DNA from: Micromonospora sp. HK10
GTDB taxonomy: Bacteria; Actinomycetota; Actinomycetes; Mycobacteriales; Micromonosporaceae
DNA length: 64,000 bases
NCBI RefSeq assembly: GCF_000982955.1
Contig: NZ_KQ058883.1
Location: 1 to 64,000, forward strand
Direction of reading: 5' to 3'
In this document: in pieces, positions 1 to 11,600 of the stretch
How positions within the stretch are numbered: position 1 is the first letter of the stretch
How the letters are laid out: each line of letters starts with the position of its first letter
Made by a program: the position numbers and the translations under genes
The notes under the pieces: model-generated
Told to the model about the DNA's origin: nothing
Seen by the model: only the letters and a program-made list of their open reading frames with translations
Databases searched by the model: none

Positions 1-281
1 CGGCCTAACTGAACGACGTTGGCACTAGACGGCGATGAGCAGGCCCGGGGCCGCGCTTGGGTCCTTCACTTCGCGCAGGTCATGGGCGGGTTCCTCGTTG
101 ATCTTGCTTGACTGACCTCTTCGGGAAGACAGGCGAGGTCGCGCTCGTCCCCGTCTCCTGGGGCTCCTCGTGCTGGCTGAGATTGTTGTTCGGAGGCCGA
201 TCCAGCTAGCCAGGAAGAGGTGCCGCTGTCTCCTTGCCCTGCCTGGTCACAAACTTGGGGCGGTTGATCCGCAGGTCGGGT
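1..281. other. No recognisable gene
   Basis: This left edge holds only short overlapping frames without protein-like composition. No tRNA, repeat or terminator was recognised. The convergent upstream gene, if any, lies outside the window. Confidence 0.4.
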
Positions 282-749
282 TTAGTCGACGCGCAGGCTC
301 ACCAGCGCGCCGGTCAGTTCCTGTTCGGCGTACTGGTGGGTATCTCGGTCGGCGACCATGACCAGGTAGGCGTCCTGCCCGGTCGGCACGCCGCGGACGG
401 AGAACCAGGATCGGCAGGTGCAGTCCGTGAGCGCGCGGGAGTCGGTGAGCTGACCGGCGGCCAGCCCGCCCGTGGTCGTGATGAGCACGGGGGCGCCGTC
501 GATGACGTCGGCGTGGGCTCCGGTGCCGGCGCAGCCGCCGTGGTCGTCGCGGGTGAAGGATGCGGTGTCGCCGAGGACCACCGCGCCGGAAACCACGAAG
601 GTGCTGGTGGCTGGGCGGCTCGTCGCGGCGGGGGTGGGCGGTCGGCTGTTGTTGAGGAACATGGCGAGGGCGAGTGCGAGGCCCGCAGCGCCGCCGACCC
701 ACATCCAGATTGAACGTCGTGAGGTCGCCTCTGGATGCAACGGCTGCAT
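282..749 (-). CDS. Membrane-anchored hypothetical protein
   Basis: A 155-residue protein of unknown function. Residues about 16-35 form one hydrophobic segment after a short basic N-terminus, which suggests a signal anchor with the rest outside the cell. A Thr/Pro/Ala-rich linker follows, then a small domain with a Cys-rich patch (TDCTC) and a DRDTHQYAEQEL stretch. The ATG start at 749 places the hydrophobic segment correctly. The gene stands alone, with 269 bp separating it from the next gene on the same strand. I do not recognise the family. Confidence 0.7.
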   Translation of the reverse strand: MQPLHPEATSRRSIWMWVGGAAGLALALAMFLNNSRPPTPAATSRPATSTFVVSGAVVLGDTASFTRDDHGGCAGTGAHADVIDGAPVLITTTGGLAAGQLTDSRALTDCTCRSWFSVRGVPTGQDAYLVMVADRDTHQYAEQELTGALVSLRVD

Positions 750-1018
750 GGGATCCCCTGCCGCTCAGGCCTGCCGGTGTCCGGCGGGACGGTCCGGGGG
801 AGTGTCGTCGAATCTCGCCTACCTCCGCAACCCCGTGGGGGAGAGTGAAGAGGGGGGACAGTCACAAAGCGACCCCTCTTGGTCTTTCCAGATCAATTAT
901 CCGCCTTCGGCATTCCGCTGCGGATGCGCGGATCAATCGAAGTCACCATCGAATGGGCGCTGAATGCCTGGTGCCCGGACGCCATTCGCGCCCGGGCACC
1001 ATGACCTGCCGTATCACG

Positions 1019-4000
1019 TCATCCGATGACCTTGACCGCCGTGGTGCTCCAGCCGCTGGCCACCTGGTAGCGGGGTCCCCAGTTGATGGTGGCCTGGCCC
1101 GGGTAGACCCAGGCGTTGCCGCTCGTGTCGACCGCCACAGCGTCCGGAAGGCCATTGGCGTCGATGTCTGCGATGGCCACTCTGTACGAGCCCCAGCCCG
1201 TGCCGATTTGCTTTCGGGCGCCGAACATTGCGAGCCCGGCTTGGCCGGTGTTCGGGTGGAACCACATGTCGCCTGCGGTGTCGATCGAGATGAGGTCGTC
1301 GAGTCCGTCCTTGTCGAAGTCGACGGGGTAGATCCGGGAGTTGGACCAGCCGGATGTCTTCACCTGTACCTTGCAGCAGCCGTTCGGATAGTAGAACAGC
1401 TCGCCGGTGGAGTTCTTGATGCCGAAGTGGTCCGGTCGCGGATCCTTGTTGGCGTTACCTGCGGCGTGCGTGTAGGCGTTCCAGCCAGTGCCGATTTGGC
1501 TGCGCAAAGTCGAGGTGGGCGCGCCATTCAAGTTGGGGTAGGCCCAGAGCAGCCCGTCGCTGTCGACGCCCATGACGTCGGCGAGACCGTCCTGCGTCCA
1601 GTCCACGATGTCCCACCGCCAACTGCTCCAGCCTGCCCCGATCTTCACCGGGGTGCCGAAGGTGGACATGCCGGTGTGGCCGGTGTTCGGCCGCAGAAAG
1701 AGGCCACCGGAGGAGTCGGCGGTGACGATGTCCGGTTTGCCGTCACCGGTCAGATCGTGCCCTGCGGGAGTCGGGTTGATGACGACCGAGTCCCAGGCCT
1801 GTACCAGGGAGAGTTGGCCCTTGAAGTAGCTTCCCACGCTGCTGGCGCCAGTTTTGACGCTGCCGAATCGGAAGCGACTGCCCGCGTTCCAGGTCGTCGT
1901 GTGTGCCGCCGAGGCAACATTGCGTCCGTTCACGTAGAGGTACATGTTGCTCAGGTTGCCGACGGCGGGTTTGAAGGTGACCGTCAGTTCGGTCCACACA
2001 CCCATTCGTGCGGTACCGGCGCCGCTGCTGACGGTGTCCCAGACGGGGCTCGCGACATCGCTGCGGGACATCGCGAAACGCCATGAGCTGTCGCCGGCGT
2101 CGGCCCAGAGCTTGAATCCGGCGGTGTTGGTGCCGTCCTGAGACAGAAGGGTGCCGCCTGCCGCGTTGGGCTTCACCCACACCGAGATGGAGAAGCTGCC
2201 GTTGGTTGTCACGGCCGGGGCGGCGGTGGTGAGGGTGCTGTTGACACCATCCAGGAGGACGTCGGGTTCGAAGAGGTCTCCCGAATTCCAGGAAGCGGCT
2301 CCACTACCAGTCGCCGTCAACGAGCCGACCGCGTCCTTCGCCGGGGTAGTGACGATTTGTCCCTCCACCGCGTCGGTGAAGTGCCAGGCGTGGTTGGCGG
2401 TGAGGATCGTGCGGTTAGTTCCGGCGCTGATGGTGCCCGCGCTGCCGGTGAGGTTGCTGACCAGCCATGCGGTGCTCACGCCACCGGCGCCGACCGTCCA
2501 GAGGTCCGGCACGCCGTCGTTGTTCATTTCGGCCGCGCGCAGCGTGAGGGTCGCGCCCTTGTTCCAGTCGGAGCTTTTGAGCGTGTAGGGAGTGTAGGTG
2601 AGTTGTGCGTTGTCGATGTCCACGCTTAGACCTGTCCACAGGTGCAGAGCACCGGTACCGCGGTTCCAGAGGAACATGGCGGTGCCGGTGCTGGTCTGCG
2701 CGGTGGCGATGGTCCAGTTTTTCCAGTCGTCGCCGCCTGCCGGGGTCTTCGTGGTCAGGGTGGTGACCTGTTGGAACTCGGCGGGCGCGGTGGAGGGGTA
2801 GTAGGTGAGGAAGTAGCCGATGGTGTCGGTGCCCGAGATGCCGATGAGGTCAGGGTAGGCGGCCCCGCTCTGCCGTGCGTCACCTGCGTTGGCCACCTGG
2901 ATCGGCGAGGCGTCGAACCCGTCAACCAGCGCCTCACGCAGGATGGTGTACTGCGTGCCATCGACCGTGGGTTGAATCACGGACCCGTCGCCGTTGGCCC
3001 GCAACACACTGCCACCGCCAGCGGTAGGCCCGCTCGGGTAGTAGGCCAAAAGGTCTTGGAGGCCGTACCCGGAGAAACGACCGGTGAGCACTTGGGCGCC
3101 GTTGAAATCGGTCGGGGACCCGATGGTGGCGAGGCCGTTGCCGCGGGCGCCGATGTTGGTGGCGGGTGTCGGAGGGCCGTCGGACCCGCCTGGACTGAGC
3201 CAGATCCCGGGTGGCATCCCGAGGACACCGCCGGCGACAACCAGATCTGCGGCGTCGTCTCCATCCATGTCACCGTCGGCAGCAGTTGCGGCCGGATCCG
3301 AGTTGAACGTGACGCTTTCGGAGTCACCGATGTTCCCGCCAGCGGAAACGCCGGTTACCGACAGAGAGTTGGTGTAGCGGGTCGGAAGGATCGAAATGCT
3401 AGTCTCGCCGCTGCCGTCGGCGCCCACCTCGACGGCAGGCCCAGCGTTGAGCTGGTAGAGGTACCGGCTCGGAGCGGTGCCATTCGCGGCTTTGACCGTG
3501 AAGGTCGCCGGCTGGCCGATGGTCGATTGCGCTGGCGGAGTCACCTCGGGGTGGCCCGGACGGGTGGGGTCGAAGTTGAACCTACAAGGGCTTGACCAGT
3601 CGCTCGTCGCGTGGAAGTCGGTGGCCTGGACCTTCCATTCGAAGGTCGTAAGGGCTCCCGTGCCGGGTCCTGTATAGCCAGCGTACTGGCGCAATGTGGC
3701 CTGCGGGACGACCAGCACACCGGTCGTGCCGGAGGCGTATGTCAGCTTGTTCGGGTCGGACGTGGCGACGACAGCGCCGTCGCTTTTTCTCGTGAGCCGG
3801 AAGGACACGCCGAGCACGCCGCCGTTTCGGTCCGAGACCGGCGCGTAGAGCGAGACCGAGGCATCACCCACGGTCGAACCACCGGCGCAGGTTGTCCTTG
3901 GCGAGGTGCTCAATCCGGTTGGCTGGTTGGGCTTGTGGTTGTAGAGGATCTCCAAGGTCGGGCTCGTCTCGAGAAATTCCTTCCAACTCTCCGGGTCGTT

Positions 4001-5407
4001 GGCTTCGTTGTACGCCTTGAGCCACAGGGTGCGAGTCGATTTCTTCGCGGTGACGTCGCTGCGGATTTGGCTGCTGATGTCGAACGAAACCCCGGAGGCG
4101 GCGCAGCCGCTGTATCCGTAGGCGAAACTCTTGGACGCTGCGAGAGGGCCGCTGCTCTGCCCCTCCCAGTAGTTCCACGTGGCATTACTGGCGCCGAGGA
4201 CCGTGCTGGGGGCGTAGACATTCACCTGCTTGGGCTGGCAGCTCCAGGAGCGGGTATTGGTGATCTTGAAGTACGCCGAGTTGATTTCGGCTCCGGACAG
4301 GGTGCTGACCGGGATCGAGAAGTTAATGAGCGTGTTGGAGCGTTGTGAACCCGCGTTGCCTACCTGCATGCGGTTGTAGGGATCCGGGGTGCTCATCCAG
4401 TAGTTCGTGGACTGGTGCTGGTAGGAGATGCTGGCCCAACCGCCCCTGCTGGAACCAGCGGGAGTCCAGTTGAAGGTCGGGTCCAGGAAAACCGGATAGA
4501 CCGTCCTTTCGTCGGTGAGCATGCTCTGGTCGGGAACGAGTTGCAGGGCATCGGAAGTGATGTGGACAGCGATGGGGGCGGTACGTGCGGCCTCGCCCGG
4601 ACCTTCAAGACCGGACGCATCAGTACTGCGCGCGGCGAGTCCTGCGGTGGAAGCCGCTGTCGAGTCCCACATCAGTGGGGCGGGGGCGGTGAGAACGGCC
4701 GCGCCCGAGTGATCCCGCCCGCTAATGTTGCCGCTGCCGTCGGCTTGGAGGGTGAGGCCTTCCGTGCGAGTGGTGAACGTGAGGGTCGCCAACTTCGGAT
4801 TGGCAGCCGCCCCCGGGGTGTGTACAACGAAGATGTGGGAGAAACCTCCCTCCCGGTTGACCGTGACCGTCAAGTCTACGTCCGGCAGCACGTCAGGATA
4901 GGTGGCCGTCGGTCCCGACAATGTAGGTGCGGGTAGGGGCAGCGGCGCACCGATGTTGAGGATCCGGTCGCCTGAGACCATTTCCGCCAAAGGTCCCTCC
5001 CCACCGGGCGAGAGCCGGATCTGACTCGTGGTCGTGGTAGGGGTGATTTGCCCATCCGCGTGGCGAATCAGTGTCGGGTCGAGTGTCTTCCACCCTCCGT
5101 CCAGCATGGTGCGCGTCGGTGAGGCGTACTGGGTCAGTTGGACTTGGCCGTCGGGACGGGCAGTGATCACCGAGGTCGAGGTGCCAGCCGCGGTCGCCTC
5201 AACGGGTTGTCCGCTGCGTCGCGCCTGAGCTAGCGCCTGCTCAACGCCGAGCGGGGCTCCGGAAGCCCGTGGCGGACGTACGGGGAGGGTATCCCCATCG
5301 GCTGCGACGGCGATGCCGGGCAGGGTGGCAGCTGCGGCGATGAAGACAGTGACCACGGTGACGGACGAAAGGGCTCTCGTCCGATGCACAGGCTGATTTC
5401 CGGGCAT
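1019..5407 (-). CDS. Secreted DNRLRE/LamG/FG-GAP repeat protein
   Basis: A 1,462-residue exported protein. I chose the ATG at 5407 because it gives a classic signal peptide (basic start, VTVVTVFIAAAATL core, AVA cleavage region); an open frame continues upstream to 5911 but is not protein-like. Domains in order: a proline-rich N-terminal region, a DNRLRE-type beta domain (about residues 300-480), Ig/FnIII-like repeats, FG-GAP/VCBS-like units (DGDMDGDDAADLV), a LamG-like jelly roll (SISVWVKP), and C-terminal FG-GAP units such as DLTGDGKPDIV and DFDKDGLDDLI with calcium-binding-like Asp residues. It is divergent from the Rhs gene, 274 bp away. Large FG-GAP/LamG proteins are commonly found beside Rhs/YD genes in actinomycetes. 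Carbohydrate or surface binding is inferred. Confidence 0.85.
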   Translation of the reverse strand: MPGNQPVHRTRALSSVTVVTVFIAAAATLPGIAVAADGDTLPVRPPRASGAPLGVEQALAQARRSGQPVEATAAGTSTSVITARPDGQVQLTQYASPTRTMLDGGWKTLDPTLIRHADGQITPTTTTSQIRLSPGGEGPLAEMVSGDRILNIGAPLPLPAPTLSGPTATYPDVLPDVDLTVTVNREGGFSHIFVVHTPGAAANPKLATLTFTTRTEGLTLQADGSGNISGRDHSGAAVLTAPAPLMWDSTAASTAGLAARSTDASGLEGPGEAARTAPIAVHITSDALQLVPDQSMLTDERTVYPVFLDPTFNWTPAGSSRGGWASISYQHQSTNYWMSTPDPYNRMQVGNAGSQRSNTLINFSIPVSTLSGAEINSAYFKITNTRSWSCQPKQVNVYAPSTVLGASNATWNYWEGQSSGPLAASKSFAYGYSGCAASGVSFDISSQIRSDVTAKKSTRTLWLKAYNEANDPESWKEFLETSPTLEILYNHKPNQPTGLSTSPRTTCAGGSTVGDASVSLYAPVSDRNGGVLGVSFRLTRKSDGAVVATSDPNKLTYASGTTGVLVVPQATLRQYAGYTGPGTGALTTFEWKVQATDFHATSDWSSPCRFNFDPTRPGHPEVTPPAQSTIGQPATFTVKAANGTAPSRYLYQLNAGPAVEVGADGSGETSISILPTRYTNSLSVTGVSAGGNIGDSESVTFNSDPAATAADGDMDGDDAADLVVAGGVLGMPPGIWLSPGGSDGPPTPATNIGARGNGLATIGSPTDFNGAQVLTGRFSGYGLQDLLAYYPSGPTAGGGSVLRANGDGSVIQPTVDGTQYTILREALVDGFDASPIQVANAGDARQSGAAYPDLIGISGTDTIGYFLTYYPSTAPAEFQQVTTLTTKTPAGGDDWKNWTIATAQTSTGTAMFLWNRGTGALHLWTGLSVDIDNAQLTYTPYTLKSSDWNKGATLTLRAAEMNNDGVPDLWTVGAGGVSTAWLVSNLTGSAGTISAGTNRTILTANHAWHFTDAVEGQIVTTPAKDAVGSLTATGSGAASWNSGDLFEPDVLLDGVNSTLTTAAPAVTTNGSFSISVWVKPNAAGGTLLSQDGTNTAGFKLWADAGDSSWRFAMSRSDVASPVWDTVSSGAGTARMGVWTELTVTFKPAVGNLSNMYLYVNGRNVASAAHTTTWNAGSRFRFGSVKTGASSVGSYFKGQLSLVQAWDSVVINPTPAGHDLTGDGKPDIVTADSSGGLFLRPNTGHTGMSTFGTPVKIGAGWSSWRWDIVDWTQDGLADVMGVDSDGLLWAYPNLNGAPTSTLRSQIGTGWNAYTHAAGNANKDPRPDHFGIKNSTGELFYYPNGCCKVQVKTSGWSNSRIYPVDFDKDGLDDLISIDTAGDMWFHPNTGQAGLAMFGARKQIGTGWGSYRVAIADIDANGLPDAVAVDTSGNAWVYPGQATINWGPRYQVASGWSTTAVKVIG

Positions 5408-5681
5408 GGTGAGGCGACTCCCCGTGTCAGGCGACGCGCCGGTGCGCGTCCGATGGCGGGCACAGTGAACCAGCGATGACCGACTCCGGGAACGGCTCGT
5501 CTCACAGAAAGTTGTCCCTTTCGCACTCACTGCGACAGATTTACGAAGTGCACGATGATCTATCGTTATAATTTCGTGACCTGAGTCGGCCGCCGCCATG
5601 ACACATTGATCGCGCTGCGTGGGTGTGCGACTCGCAACCCTGCGTGGTCTCTTGTCGTCCTTGCTCAGGTTGGGATTACGC

Positions 5682-8600
5682 ATGTTCAGACACGGGGGAT
5701 CGCGGCTGCTCACGCGTCGCAAGCGGCTTGTCGCACTCGTCTCGGCGGCGACCATCACTGCAAGCACACTGGTCGCGACGCCGGCCACCGGAAAACCGGA
5801 AGGCGCAGGGCTGGCCAGTCCTCCGGTTTCGTCGCCTGGCAGAGCCGTGGACGGCGTGAAGCCGCTGCCGATGAAGTTTTCGACCACTCTGGCGAACGCG
5901 GCTACGGACAACTACCGACCGACAAGGACCGCGTGGCCGAAGGCCGCAACCGCCCAGGTCGACTTGGGCAGGGCCGAGACCCGCATCACCGGACAGCCGA
6001 AGATCAGAGCTACGGGGACGCCGGTCTGGCTCGGCCCGGTGACGAAAGGACGCGCCGCGTACCGCGGTCCGCAACGCCTCGCCGTGCGGGTGCTCGACCG
6101 CGCGACCGCGGCAGCGGTCGGAGTGGACGGGGTTCTGGTGAGCGTGACCCCGGAGGGCGCGACCACCGCGACGGACGCTGCCGGCAACCAAACTGTCCGA
6201 GTTGGGCTGGACTACGGCTCCTTCGCGGAGGCGTACGGGGGCAACTACGGCTTCCGGCTCAGGCTGGTCCGCGTGCCAGCCTGCGCCCTGACCACGCCGC
6301 AGCATGCCGCGTGTCGAGCTGTCCACCCGCTGCCCTCCGTGAACGACGTCGGCGCGAGGACTGTCTCCGCAGAGCTCACGGTGAGTGCCGCCGGGCAGAA
6401 GACCGACTCGGCGAGCACCATGCTCGTCGCTGCGGTCGCTGGTGCAGGCGACGAGGGCGGCGCCGGGGGCACCTACGCCGCGACCGGCCTGACGCCCTCC
6501 GGGTCTTGGACCGCTGGTGGCAGCACCGGGTCCTTCAGCTACTCGTACCCCATCACGGTCCCGCCGTCGAGGTCGAAGCTGGCACCGCAGCTCGCCCTCT
6601 CCTACGACTCGAGCGGCGTGGACGGGCAAACCGTTGCCACCAACGCGCAGGCGTCGTGGGTGGGCGACGGATGGTCGACGCCGCGCAACTACGTCGAGCA
6701 GACCTTCGTCTCCTGCAATGACGACCCGGGCGGCAGCCCGTCGCCGAAGGAAACCTATGACCGTTGCTACACCGGTCCGATCCTGACGCTGTCGCTCAAC
6801 GGCTCGTCGAGCTCGATGATCTGGGACGCCGGGAAGCGAATCTGGAAGCTCCAGAACGACAACGGCTCGGTCATCACCCAGGTCACCAACTCCAACAACG
6901 GCAGCGGCACCTACAACACCGACTACTGGCGCGTGACTGAGCCGGACGGCAGCGTCTACGAGTTTGGGCGCAACCGGCTTCCGGGCTGGACGTCCGGCAA
7001 GACCGAAACCAAATCGGTCGACTACACGCCGGTCTACTCACCGCACGCAGGTGACCCCTGCTACGACGCGGCCGGCTTCAACGCCTCGGTCTGCACCATG
7101 GCGTACCGCTGGAACCTCGACTACGTCAAGGACGTCCACGGCAACGCCATGGCCTACTACTACAACCAGGCCGTCAACTACTACGGGCGCAACGAGGGGG
7201 CCACGGACGTCCCCTACATCCGGGACAGCAATCTCGCCCGCATCGACTACGGATTCACCGACGGCAGCGCCTACGGCACCGTGCCGAACCGGGTCGTGTT
7301 CAACAGCGGCGACCGCTGCCTGTCCGGCACCTGCCAGCCGCTGAACGACACTACCAAGGCGAACTGGCCGGACGTCCCCTATGACCTGGTCTGCAATCAG
7401 GGCACCGACTGCAAATCGTGGAGCCCGTCCTTCTTCTCCACGGTTCGACTCACCTCGATCGAGGCCCAGCAGTACGATGTCGCGGCGGCCAAGCACCTGC
7501 CGGTCGACTCGTACACCCTGACGCAGACTATGCCGGCCACCGGGGACGGCACCGCCCCCACCCTGTGGTTGGACTCCATCACCCGGACCGGCCACGACCT
7601 CGGCTCCGGTGGTTCGACCACGCCGATCAGCCTGCCGTCTGTGTCCTTCGGGGCTATCAAGCTGCCGAACCGGGTGGACACCGCCGGTGGCTTCCCATCG
7701 TTCTTCCGGCGGCGCATCGAGACGGTCACCACCGAGACCGGTTCCTTGATCACCGCCAGCTATGAGCTGCCGGTGCCGTGTACCGCTCCGGTTACCGTGA
7801 GCCCTGCTTCCAACACCCGGTCCTGCTACCCGGTCTATTGGACACCGGACGGCCTGACCGATCCGAAGCTGGACTGGTTCCACAAGTACGCGGTCACCAG
7901 GGTGACTGCCAGCGACCCGACCGGCGGCGCCCCGGCCACCTCGACCAGCTACAAGTATGTCGGTGGCGCGGCCTGGCGATACGACGACAACGAGGTGGTC
8001 AAGGCCAAGTACCGCACCTACGGCCAGTTCCGGGGCTACGCCAAGGTCGAGACCCGCAACGGCGACGGGGTAAACGACCTGCAGACGCTCTCGGTCTCCA
8101 CCTACTACCGCGGCATGTCGAAGAACAACAACACCACGGGCGTCAACGTCACGGACTCGGCCGGCGGCCAGCACGAGGACCTCGACCAACTTGCCGGTCG
8201 GGAACTCGAGACCACCGCGTACCGCGGCGACGGTGGCCCAATCGAGAACTCGACCGTGACCTCCTACTGGGTCTCGGCAGCGACCGCCACCAGGTCGCGG
8301 AGCGGCCTGCCCGCGCTGACTGCCAACAAAATGGCCCCGGTTGAGACCTGGACTCGGCAGGCGGTCACCTCCTCGGGGACCACCACATGGCGCTACAGCC
8401 AGACTGACAACACCTACGACACGAACGTCGACTCGCCGACGTTCGGCCTGCTCAAGTTCTCATACGACCACACCGTGCCGGTCAACGCCGCGTACGACCG
8501 GTGCACCTCCACCTCGTACGCGCCAGCGAACACCGCACTCAACGTCGTCGGCCTGATCAGCCAGATCGAGACCGTCTCCGTGGCCTGCGGCGGCTTCACG

Positions 8601-11600
8601 CAGGGGACGCCCGCGCCAGTGCCCGGCAGCGTCAACACCCTGACCGCTCCGACCGCAGTCAACCGGCCCACCCAGGTCGTCTCGCACCTGCGGACGTACT
8701 ACGACGACCCGGCGTTCGATACCACCTTCCCGCAGCCCAAGGTTCCGACCAAGGGCGACGTGACCATGGTCCGCAAGGCGAAGGACTACCTCTCCGGCAC
8801 CTACGTCTACCAGACCACCGACCGCACCGACTTCGACAGCTACGGCCGGGCGATCGCCACCTACGACGCGAACGGCAACGCGACTACCACGACCTACACC
8901 GACAACGCGGTGGGCCTGACGATAGGGATCAAGACGACCAACGCCGAGGGGCACTCCACGTCGTCGACGGTGACGCCGATGCGCAACCTCACCACGGTGC
9001 GCAGCGACGTCAACAACGTGGTGACCAGCCGACAGTTCGACGCGCTCGGCCGAGTCAAGGCGGTCTGGGTCGCGTCTCGCGCGACCAGCGCTACGCCTCA
9101 CTACCGCTACACCTACCTGGTACAGAAAACCGGACCGACCGCCACGACCACCGAGACGCTAAACAACTCCGGGGTCTACGCGTTGTCCACCCAGATCTAC
9201 GACACCCAGCTGCGCCCCCGGCAAACCCAGGACACCACGCCAGCTGGCGGCCGGATGATCACCGATACGTTCTATGACAGCCGGGGCTGGGTCCGGGCAA
9301 CTTACAACGGCTGGTGGGACGACAAGAACACCCCCGGCACCACTCCCGTCTACGCCCCCGACCTCGTCAAAAAGGTTTACAACCAGACCCTCAATACCTA
9401 TGACGGGGCCGGTCGGGCGATCCTCGTGGAAAACGCCCGCGACAACCTGGTCGTCTCCGCCACCCGTACCGTCTACAACGGTGACCGGACCACCGTGATC
9501 CCACCGACTGGCGGGACCACGACGGCGACCGTCACCGACCCGATGGGCCGCACCAGCCAGCTACTCCAGTACACGGCCGCGCCGACGCTGGTCAATCCAT
9601 CGAATTCCTTTACCGGGACGTACTACCTGACCGGCGGCACGACCGTCGCGACGAGCTACGGCTACGACGAACACGGCAACCAGGCGACCCTGACTGACGC
9701 GAACGGCAGCACTTGGACCAGCCAATACGACCTGCTCGCCCGGGTCACCAGCAAGACCGACCCGGATGCCGGCACCAGCACCACCAAGTACGACGGCAAC
9801 GGCAACGTCACCGAGGCCACCGACGCCCGGAGCAAGACGGTCTCGTACACCTACGACAAGATCAACCGGAGGACGGGAAGCTTCGCCGCTGCGGAAGCTG
9901 GCCAGTCGTCGGCCAACCAGCTCGGCTCCTGGGCGTACGACAACGACAACGGTGCCGTTCCCGCCATGACGAACCCGGTCGGCAAGCTGACCACGATCAC
10001 TACCTACCGGAACAACGCGCAGTACATCACCCAGTTCAACGGCTTCACCGCGTTCGGCGAATCCACCGGCGAGTCGATCACCATCCCGGCCGTCGAAGGG
10101 CTGCTCGGCAGCACCTACACCTTCGGCCACAAATACCTGGCGGTGACCGGCGCACACTACAGCGACACCTACCAGGCCAACGGCGGGCTACCGTCAGAAA
10201 CCGTCACCTACGGTTACAAGACCCCATTGGAGCTGCCCAACACGGCCAGCAGTCTGCTCGCCACCTACGCCAACTCCACGAGCTACGACGCATGGGGACG
10301 GGTGACCGGCGGTGGCGTCAACGCCAGCAACAGCCAGGCCAGCATTGTCAACACATACGATGACCACACCGGCCGGCTGAAAGAGCGGAAGGTCACTCGG
10401 ACGACGACGACCACCACCAACGTCGGTCAACGGAACTACGAGTACGATCTGTACGGCAACATCATCAAGCAGGTCGAGACCCGCTACCAGCCCGGCACCA
10501 CGGCGGAGACCCAGTGCTACCGCTATGACACACTGCGGCAGCTCACGTCCGCGTGGACAGCGACCGACAACTGCGCCGTGACGCCGACCACCGGCAACCG
10601 ATCGATGGTCGGCAGCGGAATGGGCTCCACCAGCGCCTTCTGGACCGAGTGGATCCTGGATGCCCTCGGCAACCGCAAAAGCCAGACGCAGCGCTCCCTC
10701 AGCGGCGGCACCGACACGACCACCAACTACGCGTACGACGGCAACGGCAAGGCCCAACCGCACACCCTGACCAGCACGAGCACCACCGGAGGGCTGACCG
10801 GCTCGACGTCCTACACGTACGACAAGTCGGGCAACATGGTCACCCGCACAGCCGGCCCCGGTAGCCAGACACTCACCTGGGACGACACCGGCGAGTTGAC
10901 CTCGGTCACCGGCGGCACCGACGGCGACAGCAGATTCCTCTACGACGCCGACGGCAACCTCCTGATCCAGAAAGACCCCGGGACCGCCACCCTGTACCTG
11001 CCAACCCAGCAGCTCACCCTCAACACCAGCACCAACACCGTCAGTGGTGTCCGGTACTACCCCCTGCCCAACGGCGCGACGGCCATCCGGACCGGCAGCG
11101 GCACCAACTACAGCTACCTGATCCCGGACCACCAGGGCAACCCGACCCTCTACCTCAACAACACCGCGCAGATCCCCACCTGGCGCCAGTTCACCCCCTA
11201 CGGCGGCCCCCGCGGGGCCACCGTCACTGCCCCCGACAACCGTGGCTTCCTGAATCAACCGCTGAACACCAACACCGGTCTTACCCAGGTGAGCGCCCGC
11301 AACTACGACTCCACCATCGGTCGCTTCGTGTCGGTCGACCCACTTCAGGACCTGACCGATCCGCAGCAATGGAACGGCTACGCCTACGCCAACAACTCCC
11401 CGGTCACGTCCAGCGACCCCTCCGGTCTCATTCCAGAGGACTGTCTGGACCACGACTGCTACGGCTACAGCCCCACGAAGGGCTGCCCGGGCGGGTGCGG
11501 CACCCCCGCAAACGAGCACTGGGGCAAGAGCCGGGGCTACTCCGGCAGCGCACCGAAGCGCCGGCACGACCCCAGGATCCTCGGCCACGTAATCCGGGTG